In this document: positions 1 through 8,569 of the stretch, piece after piece | How positions within the stretch are numbered: position 1 is the stretch's first letter | Layout: each line of letters opens with the position of its first letter | Source: Prauserella flavalba | GTDB lineage: Bacteria > Actinomycetota > Actinomycetes > Mycobacteriales > Pseudonocardiaceae | Length of the DNA: 64,000 nt | Direction: 5' to 3' | Assembly (NCBI RefSeq): GCF_003202235.1 | Contig: NZ_MASU01000021.1 | Span: 1-64,000, forward strand | Translations under genes and position numbers: made by a program | Notes under the pieces: generated by a model | What the model was told of the DNA's origin: nothing | The model's input: the letters and a program-made list of their open reading frames with translations, nothing else | The model's database searches: none

Positions 1-44
1 TAGTACTGCAACGGCAGTTGGCGGTGTTGTGGTAGATCATCCCG

Positions 45-1178
45 GTGGTGGTCGATGTGGTGATGGATCAGCTGGACCGGGTGCACGAGCGGATCGCGGG
101 CCGGTTCGGACGGTCTGAACCGCGGAATCGGGCTAGGGAGTACGTATCGGGCCTGGTCGCAGGGTTGGAGCGGAAGAACGGCTGGACGCTGGCCGAGCAG
201 GCCGGGGAGGTGTCCCCGGATGGGATGCAGCGGCTGCTGCGCTGGGCGGACTGGGACATCGACGGGGTCCGGGACGACGTTCGCGACTATGTCATCGAGC
301 ACCTCGGCGAGCCCGGTGGCGTGCTGATCGTGGACGACACCGGGTTCCTGAAGAAGGGCACGCGCTCGGCCGGGGTGCAGCGGCAGTACTCGGGAACAGC
401 CGGTCGGATCGAGAACTGCCAGATCGGCACGTTTCTTGCCTATGCCTCGTCTCGTGGGCATGCGCTGATCGACCGGGAGCTGTATCTGCCCGAGCCGTGG
501 ATCGCCGACCAGGACCGGTGCCGGCGGGCAGCGATCCCGGAGGGCACCGAGTTCGAGACCAAGCCGCGTCAAGCCATGGCGATGCTGGCGCGGGCGTTCG
601 CCGCGAAGGTGCCGTTCGCGTGGATCACTGCTGATGAGGCGTATGGGCAGGTCAAGTACCTGCGGTTGTGGCTGGAAGCCCACGATGCCGCGCACGTGCT
701 GGCCACCAAGGTCAACGACACCCTGGTCACCACCGGCGGTGGCGAGGCCCGAGCCGATGAGCTGATCGCGGAGTTGCCCGCTCGGGCGTGGCGGCGGTTG
801 TCGGTCGGGGCCGGGGCACACGGGCCACGAGAGTATGACTGGGCGCGGGTGCCGATCCGGATCGGCTGGCAGGCCGGGCGCGGGCACTGGCTGCTCGCCC
901 GCCGCTCGCTCTCGGACCCGACCGAGATCGCCTACTACGTCTGCTACGGACCCCGCCGCTCCACCCTGCTGGATCTGGCCTGGATCGCCGGAGCTCGCTG
1001 GCGGATCGAGGAGTGCTTCCAGCAAGCCAAGAACGAAGCTGGACTCGATCAATATCAGGTCCGGTCCTGGCGAGCGTGGTATGCCCACATCACCCTGTCG
1101 ATGCTCGCCCACGCCTGGCTCGCCGTCTCCCGATCCCTCGCCACAAAAGGGGAGCTGACGTCGCTGAGCCGGGCATGA
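45..1178 (+). CDS. IS701-family transposase, main reading frame (C-terminus in another frame)
   Basis: Cut-and-paste DDE transposase. The acidic triad is visible: VLIVDDTGF (D97/D98), ITADEAYG (D197) and WRIEECFQQ (E322/E323). The frame can start at GTG 45 or ATG 63 (MDQLDRV). It stops at 1178, shortly after an A4G4 run at 1145-1152. The usual IS701 C-terminus (LPEIRRLL, then AWSRWRRRRQ) continues in the -1 frame to 1339. The full protein would be about 430 residues rather than 377. This is either a programmed -1 frameshift or a single-base indel. Confidence 0.88.
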   Translation: MVVDVVMDQLDRVHERIAGRFGRSEPRNRAREYVSGLVAGLERKNGWTLAEQAGEVSPDGMQRLLRWADWDIDGVRDDVRDYVIEHLGEPGGVLIVDDTGFLKKGTRSAGVQRQYSGTAGRIENCQIGTFLAYASSRGHALIDRELYLPEPWIADQDRCRRAAIPEGTEFETKPRQAMAMLARAFAAKVPFAWITADEAYGQVKYLRLWLEAHDAAHVLATKVNDTLVTTGGGEARADELIAELPARAWRRLSVGAGAHGPREYDWARVPIRIGWQAGRGHWLLARRSLSDPTEIAYYVCYGPRRSTLLDLAWIAGARWRIEECFQQAKNEAGLDQYQVRSWRAWYAHITLSMLAHAWLAVSRSLATKGELTSLSRA

Positions 1179-1339
1179 TCGGGTTCACGCTACCGGAGAT
1201 CCGGCGCCTGCTCACCAAGTTGGTCTTGCGTGTCACCGACACCGCTCACCACGTCTGGGCCTGGTCCCGCTGGCGCCGCCGACGACAACACCAAGCCCGG
1301 CTCAGCCACTACAAACGCCGCGGCCACCCACTCACCTAA
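1153..1339 (+). pseudogene. C-terminal segment of the IS701 transposase in the -1 frame
   Basis: The frame that enters after the A4G4 run reads GADVAEPGM, then LPEIRRLLTKLV, HHVWAWSRWRRRRQ and HYKRRGHPLT, and ends just before the right inverted repeat. The arginine-rich tail with AWSRWRRR is the usual end of IS701 transposases. It has no start of its own and makes sense only joined to the upstream frame, so I list it as the displaced part of the transposase rather than as a separate gene. Confidence 0.7.
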
Positions 1340-1353
1340 CTGCCGTTGCAGTA

Positions 1354-2232
1354 CTAGTCGATCGGGTCGCGGGCGATCGGGCAGGTCATGCAGTGCCCGC
1401 CTTCCCTACCCCGGCCGAGCTCGGCGCCGACGATCGTGATCACTTCGATCCCGGCCTTGCGCAAGGCTGCGTTGGTGAGGGTGTTGCGGTAGGACACGAT
1501 CGTCACCGACGCGAAGACGGCGAGCACGCTCCCGAAGCCGAGGATCGTCGCACGGCCCACGTCCTCACGGCGGCGGGCGTGCCGGGAGTAAACGCTCGCC
1601 CCCTCGACCCCCAGGAACACGAAAACGGTCACCAGCATCGTGCCGCGCACCTGTTCGAACAACGTTCCCACGTAGTCCGCACCTCGGAAGCTCTCCGCGA
1701 ACACCTGTGGGTCCAAGACGAACAGCGCCAGCAGCACGAAAACGATGATGGGGATGACCTTGTCGACCGTGACGACGCGGTTGATCGCCGTCGCCTCTTT
1801 GATGCCGCGCCGCACCAGCAGGAAGAACAGCCACAGCCCCACCGACGAGCACGCAACCGCCAACAGCGTGTCCCCCGCCCCCAGAGCCGGAATCCACTGG
1901 CCGAGCGTCGACATGATCAGCACCCAGTAGGTGACATTGCCGACGCAGGCACTCGCCCAGTATCCGGCCGCGGAGAAAAACCCGGTGCACTCCCCGAAAC
2001 CGGCCTTCGCGTAGGCATAGAAACCGGCATCGAGGTTCGGTTTGCGAATCGCCAGGCGCTGGAATACCAAGGCGAGCATCAACATGCCCGCACCGGCGAC
2101 CACCCAGGCGATGAGTGCGCCCAGGACTCCGGTCTCCTGCGCGAATCGTCTCGGCAGGGAGAACACAGCCGCGCCCACCAACAGCCTCCACGCCGAAGGG
2201 AGCCGTAGCCCAATCATCGGACTCACCGGCAA
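1354..2232 (-). pseudogene. arcD'-'arcA chimera: amino-acid antiporter fused to the arginine deiminase C-terminus
   Basis: The first ~248 residues are an APC-superfamily arginine:ornithine antiporter ([26 protein letters not shown] and several membrane helices). At about 1488 the sequence switches, without loss of frame, to the last 44 residues of an arginine deiminase ([34 protein letters not shown]). The Cys in HCMTC is the deiminase nucleophile. ArcD is normally ~450-500 residues and ArcA ~400, so a deletion has joined arcD to arcA. The 5' end is also damaged: a VVG...PMIG...AVFSLP series can be recognised but is broken by extra bases, and the only start is TTG. The stop TAG lies in the IS701 target site. 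Neither activity is expected to survive. Confidence 0.8.
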
Positions 2233-2449
2233 GCATCGCCAACAACCAGACAGCTAAACAATGCGCGGAGGGGGCCATGCCAATCGGAACCATTAGTCGG
2301 ATCAGGTGAACCGGAAAGGCCGGAAAGGATTGCCGGACACCGCTTCGTGATCCGGAATTTGTACAGACATATGCAGCGCCGACCGGGAATTGCCAAGGAC
2401 CAAGCCTGGTAAACGGTTTCGCGCACCCGCGGGACCGTGAGACAGTAGG

Positions 2450-3577
2450 TTGGTGACGCTCCACACCGATATTCCGACACGTGACCAGCTCGAGCGGCTG
2501 ATCGCGGCGCGGGATCAGGCCAGCGTCTCGGTGTACCTTCCGACGAGCTCGCTCACCCAGCAAGCGCAGGCGGGCCGGATCGAGCTGAAGAACCTGGCCG
2601 CCGAGGCCGCACGGCAGCTCGAGGAGGCGGGGACGGACCGCGGTGCCGCCGCCGATGTCCGCGAGGCCCTCGACGATCTCGTCGAGGACGACGACTTCTG
2701 GGCCGAGCAGGCGCGCAGTCTGGCGGTGTTCGCTTCACCCGGCAGCATAAAGATGTACCGGTTGCCGAACCGATTGACGAGCTCCGTGGAGGTCAGCGAC
2801 CGCTTCTTCGTGAAACCGCTGCTGCGAGCCGTCACCTTTCCACAGGCCGCGTTCGTCCTCGCGCTCGCGGCAGGATCGGTGCGCCTGGTCGAGGTCACGC
2901 GCGATGGACCGCCCTTCACCATCGACGTTCCAGGCCTGCCCACGGATGCGGCGAGCGCCGTGGGCAAAGCGTCCATCACTGACCGGTCCCCGATCCGTCG
3001 CCTCCAGGGCTCGGAAGGCCACAAGGTCAGGCTGCGCCAGTACGCGCGCAAGGTCGACCAGGCTTTGCGTGGCGTGCTCACCGGCCTCGAGCTACCGCTG
3101 ATCCTCGCCGCCGCCGAACCCCTGAACGCGATCTACCGCTCGCTGAACAGCTACCCACATCTGGCCGACGCGGGGATCACCGGCAGCCCGGAGGGGAGCA
3201 CCGATGCCGAGCTCGCGGCCGCGGCGCGGACGGTCCTCGACGAGATTTACGCGCAGGAACTCGCGCAGGTTCGCGACCACTTCGAGCTGCGCTTCAAGCA
3301 CGGCCGGGCGGCCACGGACCTCGCGACCGTCGCGCGCGCCGCGACCTACGGCATCGTCGACACACTGGTCGCCGACATCGACGTGAAGATGCCCGGATAC
3401 CTCCACGAAGAGTCCGGCGCCGTGACACTCGCCGAGGAGGATGACGCCTCCAACTACGGCGTCGTCGACGAGATCGCCAGGCGCGTGCTGCTGGCCGGCG
3501 GCCGCGTGCTGGCCGTACGCGCCGATGACGTGCCCGAGGGAGGGCCGGTCGCGGCAGTGTTCCGGTATGCGTTCTGA
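2450..3577 (+). CDS. baeRF-family (archaeo-eukaryotic release-factor-like) protein
   Basis: A 375-residue soluble protein. Its layout resembles bacterial relatives of eRF1 (baeRF, probably the family 10/11 type): an N-terminal part with SVSVYLPTSS, a middle part with FVLALAAGSVRLVEVTRDG, and a C-terminal part ending DEIARRVLLAGGRVLAVRADDVPEGG, which is like an L7Ae/Pelota domain. It is predicted to act on ribosomes or in stress-linked translation, but I know of no proven reaction for this family. Start: TTG at 2450 or GTG at 2453. No strong ribosome-binding site is visible. The next gene follows after 57 bp on the same strand. Confidence 0.65.
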   Translation: MVTLHTDIPTRDQLERLIAARDQASVSVYLPTSSLTQQAQAGRIELKNLAAEAARQLEEAGTDRGAAADVREALDDLVEDDDFWAEQARSLAVFASPGSIKMYRLPNRLTSSVEVSDRFFVKPLLRAVTFPQAAFVLALAAGSVRLVEVTRDGPPFTIDVPGLPTDAASAVGKASITDRSPIRRLQGSEGHKVRLRQYARKVDQALRGVLTGLELPLILAAAEPLNAIYRSLNSYPHLADAGITGSPEGSTDAELAAAARTVLDEIYAQELAQVRDHFELRFKHGRAATDLATVARAATYGIVDTLVADIDVKMPGYLHEESGAVTLAEEDDASNYGVVDEIARRVLLAGGRVLAVRADDVPEGGPVAAVFRYAF

Positions 3578-3634
3578 GCCGGCTCAGCGGGTCGCGGAGC
3601 GCCTCTGGGGACCGCGCTGATGCGGGTGGTCTGA

Positions 3635-4606
3635 GTGTCGAGCGCGGTGCTGATCGTCGTCGGTCTCGTGGGCCTTCTGGGCGGCGCCGAGCTGGTGGTC
3701 CGGGGCGGTACCGGTTTGGCGTTGCGACTGGGAGTCACGCCGATCGTCGTCGGCGTCACCGTCGTCTCGCTCGGCACGAGCATGCCGGAACTGGCCATCG
3801 GCGTCGACGCCGCGCGGCAGGGCAACGCCGGTCTGGCGGTCGGCAACATCGTGGGCACGAACCTCGTGAATCTGCTGCTGATTCTCGGCCTGAGCGCGTT
3901 GATCAGTCCGATCGCGTTCGAGAAGCGGACGTTGCGGCTCGATCTTCCGCTGATGACAGCGGCCTCGTTGTTGCTACTGGTCATCGCGCTCGACGGCACG
4001 CTGGGCATGCTGGACGGCGTGGTCCTGGTGCTCTTCGGAATCGGCTACACCCTGGCCATCCTCCGTACCAGTCGTCAGCCGGCCGGCAGCGGGCAAGCGG
4101 AGGACGCCGCAGCGTCCGTCCCGGAGGATGCCGGTCCCGGGAAAGCGCCACTGTGGCGGAACGTGGTGAACCTGGTCGTGGGAATCGCGGTCATCGTGGT
4201 CGGCGCCTCGCTGCTCGTGGACGGCGCGGTGGACGCCGCCAGGGCTCTCGGAGTGAGCGACGCGGTCATCGGGTTGACGATCATCGCCATCGGTACGTCT
4301 GCTCCCGAGCTGGTGACCACGGTCCTCTCGACGCTCAGGGGGAATCGGGACATCGCCCTGGGCAACCTGCTCGGATCGAGCGTCTACAACATCGCGATCA
4401 TTCTCGGGATCACGATCCTGGCGGCGCCGGATGTCGTCCCCGTACCCGACGAGGTGCTCGAAGGCGACCTCCTGCTGATGGCCGCGGCGGCGCTGGCCTG
4501 TGTGCCGGTGTTCGTGTCGGGCAGCCGTATCAACCGCATCGAGGGAGGCGTCTTCGTCGCCACGTACGGCGGCTACCTGGCGTGGTTGCTCGCGACCCAG
4601 GGCTGA
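3635..4606 (+). CDS. Calcium/sodium antiporter, CaCA family (YrbG type)
   Basis: A 323-residue integral membrane exchanger expected to swap Na+ (or H+) for Ca2+. The two inverted alpha-repeats that form the ion site are clear: SLGTSMPELAIGV with GNIVGTNLVNLLLILG in the first half, and AIGTSAPELVTTV with GNLLGSSVYNIAIILG in the second. The acidic residue of each GTS(M/A)PEL motif is the ion ligand. A soluble linker (about residues 148-170, GSGQAEDAAASVPED) separates the halves. About ten membrane segments and the length are normal for the family. GTG start. Confidence 0.93.
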   Translation: MSSAVLIVVGLVGLLGGAELVVRGGTGLALRLGVTPIVVGVTVVSLGTSMPELAIGVDAARQGNAGLAVGNIVGTNLVNLLLILGLSALISPIAFEKRTLRLDLPLMTAASLLLLVIALDGTLGMLDGVVLVLFGIGYTLAILRTSRQPAGSGQAEDAAASVPEDAGPGKAPLWRNVVNLVVGIAVIVVGASLLVDGAVDAARALGVSDAVIGLTIIAIGTSAPELVTTVLSTLRGNRDIALGNLLGSSVYNIAIILGITILAAPDVVPVPDEVLEGDLLLMAAAALACVPVFVSGSRINRIEGGVFVATYGGYLAWLLATQG

Positions 4607-4800
4607 TCGCGGCCTCGATCGGCCCGCCGAGCTGACTTGTCCAGCCGGGGTCAGGGTCGGGTCGTTGACGGCCGTGTCGGCGACCCGTTTCCAAGGACGT
4701 TCGGTTCGACCTGGGAGGAAACAGCCGGGATCGTCTCGTCCCTAATGCAGTCGAAGATCACCTCCCGCGTGTGGGCGCAGGTGCTGACGAACTGCCGTCG

Positions 4801-5106
4801 TTACGCCGATCGGCTCGGGGCGGCAGGCGCACGAGTCCGCTCCGGACCCGACGGGGACGAACCACATCCCGGCGCTCGCGCGCACGGCCGAGGCCGGCGA
4901 GGGGCCGCTGGGCGCGGGCTGGTCAGCGAACGGTCGTCGGGTTTCAGCTGAGCCGTGGACTCGGCCAGCTGCAGGTAGTAGGCCCAGCGGCCCTCGACGC
5001 CCGCGAGCTGGCTACGCAGCGTGTCGATCTCCTGCTCAGTCGCGAACCGCGCCTTCGGTCGGGTTCTGGCGCTGTCGAGCGCGACCTCGGCGAGTTGCTC
5101 AAGCAT
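4801..5106 (-). CDS. Small hypothetical protein, doubtful
   Basis: A 101-residue ORF that I do not recognise. Residues 1-55 look protein-like (MLEQLAEVALDSART, then EQEIDTLRSQLAGVE, with helical heptad character). Residues 56-101 are Arg/Pro/Ala-rich and look like non-coding high-GC read-through. It starts inside the end of the upstream 69-residue ORF (ATG at 5106, overlapping that stop), so the pair could be translationally coupled. The N-terminal part may be a remnant whose original C-terminus is lost. The rest of 4607-4800 holds nothing I can identify. Confidence 0.25.
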   Translation of the reverse strand: MLEQLAEVALDSARTRPKARFATEQEIDTLRSQLAGVEGRWAYYLQLAESTAQLKPDDRSLTSPRPAAPRRPRPCARAPGCGSSPSGPERTRAPAAPSRSA

Positions 5107-5308
5107 GGCGGCACCGACCCTCGTACGGCGTCGCCGAGGTCACCGGGCCATCGACGTCCTCTCCCCTGATGGCCTGAGTCAGCGCCCTGACCAGGCAGGT
5201 ACGCGCCCCTCCGTTCACGACTCCGGAGCGCAGCGTCGGGAGCTCGGTCGTGCAGGTCCAGGCAATGCCGGACGCGTCATCCACCGCTCCGACCGGCACA
5301 GATGCCAT
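5099..5308 (-). CDS. Small hypothetical protein, doubtful
   Basis: A 69-residue ORF of unknown function (MASVPVGAVDDASG, then RTCLVRALTQAIRGED). A purine-rich AGGGGG stretch lies upstream of the ATG at about ribosome-binding distance. Its stop overlaps the ATG of the next minus-strand ORF. No domain or catalytic motif is recognised. It is divergent to tRNA-Leu. Confidence 0.25.
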   Translation of the reverse strand: MASVPVGAVDDASGIAWTCTTELPTLRSGVVNGGARTCLVRALTQAIRGEDVDGPVTSATPYEGRCRHA

Positions 5309-5363
5309 GAGGTGACCCCCTGTACAGCGGCCAGGAGGCTTGGGCTACTCTATTCCCCAGCAA

Positions 5364-5447
5364 GTCCGAGTGGCGGAATGGCAGACGCGCTAGCTTGAGG
5401 TGCTAGTGCCCTTAACGGGCGTGGGGGTTCAAGTCCCCCCTCGGACA
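5364..5447 (+). tRNA. tRNA-Leu (anticodon GAG)
   Basis: A class II tRNA of 84 nt. The acceptor stem GTCCGAG (5364-5370) pairs with CTCGGAC (5440-5446), followed by discriminator A at 5447. Anticodon stem CTAGC/GCTAG encloses loop TTGAGGT, with GAG at 5397-5399. A variable arm (GCCC/GGGC) and a T-arm (GGGGG, loop TTCAAGT, CCCCC) follow. CCA is not encoded. The D-loop is of leucine type. Recombinase-gene debris follows downstream, so the 3' end may once have served as an attachment site. Confidence 0.96.
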
Positions 5448-5556
5448 CAGTTTCGTGGCATCCGTGCTACATCTGACGTACTGGTGCTTCAACACACTCC
5501 AACACCCTGAACTGGCACCATGTCGGTCCAGGCGCCACCCCCAAGGGGTAGTGGGC

Positions 5557-6009
5557 ATGACCGGCGGTGTCATCGACCCGGTCGCTTTCCCTGCCAGCCG
5601 GGTCCAGGACGGACGGGCCGCGACGGCCGCCAACCAGCCACTGCCGCTGCCTGTGGTGCCCACCGGGCGTGCCGGGACGGCGGTGTACGGGCTGGCGGCC
5701 GTGGACGGGTCGCCGACCGTGCGGTGTTCGACGCGCTGCGCTGGGTGGCCGGGACGCCCTTGGGCATCAGCTTCACGCACGGCGTTCTCGTCGTCAGCTC
5801 CGATCCCCGTGGCGGGTTCGGCATGACCCGCCAGGGGCATCTCCGGCTGCCCGCGCCGATACGGCAGCATTGCGGCCTCGGCGCCGGCGACCCGGGTACT
5901 CCTGGCCGCCTACCGCGATCGCGGCATCCTGCTGGTACACCCACCGACGGTGCTCGACAAGTTGTTTGCCGAAATCCACGCCTCACCGCTGGCCGGTGAT
6001 CTGGCATGA
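5557..6009 (+). pseudogene. Frameshifted AbrB/MazE/SpoVT-type DNA-binding protein gene
   Basis: Three adjacent segments in alternating frames make one protein of about 150 residues. Segment 1 starts at ATG 5557 (MTGGVIDPVAFPAS...TAVYGLAAVD). Segment 2, after a shift near 5700, reads RVADRAVFDALRWVAGTPLG, then GGFGMTRQGHLRLPAPIRQ. Segment 3, after a shift back near 5890, reads RVLLAAYRDRGILLVHPPT...AGDLA and stops at 6009. RQGHLRLPAPIR, then GLGAGDRVLLAA, is the swapped-hairpin AbrB fold. From memory, intact relatives in Pseudonocardia-like genomes lie directly before a tyrosine recombinase gene. The two opposite shifts make this a pseudogene. Confidence 0.6.
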
Positions 6010-6176
6010 CCGCCGAGCATCACGGGGCGCCGGTGGATCGGGCGGCCGATCTTGAGGCCGCCAGGCTCTTGCTGGCTCGGATGGGCGTCAGCGGGTCTGT
6101 CAGAGAAAATCTGACACTCGCAAGCAGAGGCCGTCTGAAGGGGATGGTTCCCGGTGAGGTGGCCGTCAGCGGTCGA
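6006..6176 (+). pseudogene. Probable N-terminal stump of a site-specific recombinase gene
   Basis: ATG 6006 overlaps the stop of the AbrB-like pseudogene (ATGA), an arrangement expected of a coupled pair. The start reads MTAEHHGAPVDRAADLEAA, then RLLLARMGVS, which resembles the N-terminus of actinobacterial tyrosine recombinases that follow such AbrB genes. After about 30 residues the similarity ends, and no catalytic R-H-R-Y domain exists downstream. The assignment rests on a short match and on gene order. Confidence 0.35.
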
Positions 6177-6819
6177 TGATCTGGGAGATGAGGATGTCTC
6201 TGGTGTGAGTGAGGTGGCTCTCGACCGCGGCGGAGGCACGGGTTTCGTCGCGCTGGAGAACGGCATCGTGGATCTCCCGATGTGCTGCGAGGACCTCGGT
6301 GAGGGGACGCGTTCTGGTGGTGGAGAGCCGCCGGACGTGTGCCTGGCCCCGCGCGCGGCTGACGGCCTCAGCGACCTGTGCGTTACCCGCGGCGCGGAGT
6401 ATCGCGTCGTGGAACGTCGTGTCGTGTTGCTGGAATGCCATCTCGTCGCCCGCGACGCACGCCGCCTCCATGGCGGTGAACGCCTCCCGCATCCGGTCGA
6501 GTTGCTCGCTGTTGTCCGACGACGCGGCAAACGCCGCGGACGGGACCTCGAGTAACAGGCGCAGCCCGAAGAGGTCGCGGACATCGGTGACGGACGGCTC
6601 GAGGATGCGGACGCCCTTGCTTCGTTCGAAGGAGACGACGCCCTCGGAGGCGAATCGGAGGAGGGCCTCGCGTACCGGTGTGCGGGACACGCCGAGCTGG
6701 CGAGATATCTCGACGACCGAGTGGAGGGTGCCGGCCTCGAGTTCGCCTCGGAGCATGGCCTCTCTCAGCTCGGCGTAGACGCGCTCGGTGAGTGAGACGT
6801 CATCGGCGATCGATCTCAA
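6166..6819 (-). CDS. GntR-family transcriptional regulator, FCD domain
   Basis: A 217-residue regulator. The N-terminal winged helix-turn-helix includes ISRQLGVSRTPVREALLRF (about residues 38-56). The all-helical FCD ligand-binding domain follows, with possible metal/ligand residues in QQHDTTFHDAI, HREIHDAV and HLTHTRD. Such proteins usually bind organic acids, often intermediates of the pathway beside them. It is the last gene of a minus-strand set with the dehydratase and nitrilase-family hydrolase (55 bp gap), so it probably controls that set and the divergent MFS gene. The 24-bp palindromes at 9492-9544 are candidate binding sites. Confidence 0.85.
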   Translation of the reverse strand: MRSIADDVSLTERVYAELREAMLRGELEAGTLHSVVEISRQLGVSRTPVREALLRFASEGVVSFERSKGVRILEPSVTDVRDLFGLRLLLEVPSAAFAASSDNSEQLDRMREAFTAMEAACVAGDEMAFQQHDTTFHDAILRAAGNAQVAEAVSRARGQAHVRRLSTTRTRPLTEVLAAHREIHDAVLQRDETRASAAVESHLTHTRDILISQIIDR

Positions 6820-6874
6820 GTGCAGCCCTTCGCGAACCGGTAGCGGACGGGGAGAAGCCTAACCGCAGTCGTTG

Positions 6875-8569
6875 TCACAGGAAGTCCAGGTCCGCGCCTT
6901 GGCTGGCCGGCAGGACGGTCTGCGCGTACAGCCGTCGCCACCCCCGGGCCGGTGGCTCGGCCCTGGAGTACCTGGTGAGCCGCTCCTCGAGAGTGGCCTG
7001 GTCGATCAGCAGGTCGACCCGGCGCGCGGGGACGTCGAGGCGAATGAGATCGCCGTTCTCGACGGCGGCCAGCGGGCCACCGACCGCGGCCTCGGGGTCG
7101 CAGTGGAGGACCACGGTTCCGTAGGAAGTCCCGCTCATCCGCGCGTCCGAGATCCGGACCATGTCGCGTACGCCCTGCCTGGCGAGCTTCGCCGGGATCG
7201 GCAGGGCGCCACTCTCTGGGAAGCCCGCGGCGACGGGACCCGAATAACGCAGCACCAGAACGTGTTCCTCGGTGATCTCGTTGTCGGGATCGTCGAGGAC
7301 GGCCGCGATGTCCTGGCTCGCATCGACCACGAAAGCGGGGCCGGTGTGCCGCAGCAGGTGCGGGCTCGCGGCCGAGGTCTTGATGATGGCCCCGTTGGGG
7401 GCGAGCGATCCCGTGAGGACGGCCAACGCCCCGGGCCGGCTCAGGGGCCGTTCGAGTGTCGTGATCGCCGTCTGCCACTCCTGGTGCTCGGGCACGTCCG
7501 CGAGCAACTCGCCGAGAGCCGTTCCAGTCGCTCCGGTGGTTGTGAGGTCCAGATGAGGGGCCAGCTGCTTGAGCACGGCCGGGATCCCTCCGGAACGGTG
7601 CAGATCTTCCATGTAGAGCCGACCGGAGGGTTTGAGGTCGACGATGAGTGGAACGTGGGCCGCGACCGTGTCGAACTCGTCGAGGGCGAGGTCGACTCCG
7701 GCACGGCGGGCGACCGCGAGGAGGTGCACGAGGGCGTTGGTGGAACCTCCCAGCGCCGCGAGGACCTTGATCGCGTTCTCGAACGCAGGACGCGTCAGTA
7801 TCTCGCGCGGTAGCCCGCGGCCTTCGCGGGCCATCTCCACGATCCGTCTCCCGGTGAGCGCGCCGTGCCGAAGCCGCGCACCGCTGCTGGCCGGCGGTGT
7901 CGCGCCGCCCGGCAACATCATGCCCAGCACTTCGGTGAGTGACGCCATCGTGGACGCCGTACCCATGACGGCACAGGTGCCCGCTGTCGTCACCAGCTCG
8001 CCCCGTGCTTCGGTGATCTCCGTCTCGTCGAGCACTCCGCCACGGTGGTCGCCCCACAGGCGACGGCAGTCGGTGCAGGCGCCCAGACGCTGGCCGCGCC
8101 AACTGCCGGTCAGCATCGGACCCACCACCTCGAGCAGCACCGGCTTGTCGGCCGAGGCGGCCGCCATGAGCTGCGCGGGCACGGTCTTGTCGCATCCGCC
8201 GAGCAGAACGGCGCCGTCCATGGGCAGGGCCTGGATCATCTCCTCGGTGTCCATCGCCATGAGGTTGCGGTACAGCATGCTCGTCGGCGACGTCAGGATC
8301 TCCCCGAGCGAGATCGTGGGGAACTCCATGGGGAGGCCGCCGGCTTCGAGGACGCCGCGCCGCACCGCCTCGAGCAGACCCGGCATGTCGCGGTGACAGG
8401 TGTTGTAGTCGGACCTGGTGACGGCGATCCCGATGATGGGCCGGTCGAGGTCGACGTCGTCGTAACCGGCGGAGGCGAGGAACGCGCGGCGCAGGTACCG
8501 GCTGAAGCCCTCGTCGCCGTAGCTGGTGCGCGACCGGTCGATCGCCGATCCGGCAGAACTCGGGCTCAT
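6875..8569 (-). CDS. IlvD/Edd-family dehydratase, probably for a sugar acid
   Basis: A 564-residue iron-sulfur dehydratase that removes water from a 2,3-dihydroxy acid to give a 2-keto-3-deoxy acid. Family marks are the cluster Cys in GGCDKTVPAQ, GACTDCRRLWGD, GTCAVMGTASTMASL, and ALGGSTNALVHL. The CTDCRR form is closer to L-arabinonate/D-xylonate dehydratases than to amino-acid-biosynthetic IlvD. With KdgD and an anion-type MFS transporter nearby, a sugar-acid role is likely. Its ATG overlaps the stop of the upstream hydrolase by one base (TGATG), so the two are coupled. The exact substrate cannot be read from sequence. Confidence 0.88.
   Translation of the reverse strand: MSPSSAGSAIDRSRTSYGDEGFSRYLRRAFLASAGYDDVDLDRPIIGIAVTRSDYNTCHRDMPGLLEAVRRGVLEAGGLPMEFPTISLGEILTSPTSMLYRNLMAMDTEEMIQALPMDGAVLLGGCDKTVPAQLMAAASADKPVLLEVVGPMLTGSWRGQRLGACTDCRRLWGDHRGGVLDETEITEARGELVTTAGTCAVMGTASTMASLTEVLGMMLPGGATPPASSGARLRHGALTGRRIVEMAREGRGLPREILTRPAFENAIKVLAALGGSTNALVHLLAVARRAGVDLALDEFDTVAAHVPLIVDLKPSGRLYMEDLHRSGGIPAVLKQLAPHLDLTTTGATGTALGELLADVPEHQEWQTAITTLERPLSRPGALAVLTGSLAPNGAIIKTSAASPHLLRHTGPAFVVDASQDIAAVLDDPDNEITEEHVLVLRYSGPVAAGFPESGALPIPAKLARQGVRDMVRISDARMSGTSYGTVVLHCDPEAAVGGPLAAVENGDLIRLDVPARRVDLLIDQATLEERLTRYSRAEPPARGWRRLYAQTVLPASQGADLDFL

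Larger units (their letters stand above)
1..1357 (+). mobile_element. IS701-family insertion sequence, apparently complete
   Basis: Perfect terminal inverted repeats lie at 1-19 and 1338-1356 (the left one begins TAGTACTGCAACGG). The right end is followed by CTAG (1354-1357), and the window opens on TAG, which fits a CTAG target duplication whose first base lies just outside the window. The mobile unit would then be about 4-1353, or 1350 bp. CTAG target sites and one long DDE transposase are usual for actinobacterial IS701 elements. The element lies directly against the 3' end of the arc pseudogene and supplies or shares its stop codon. Confidence 0.88.

Noticed and set aside
5412-5870. Minus-strand ORF of 152 residues ending CPRGDLNPHAR
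   Set aside because: Its end is a read-through of the antisense of tRNA-Leu, a well-known false annotation; the rest is the antisense of the AbrB-like pseudogene.
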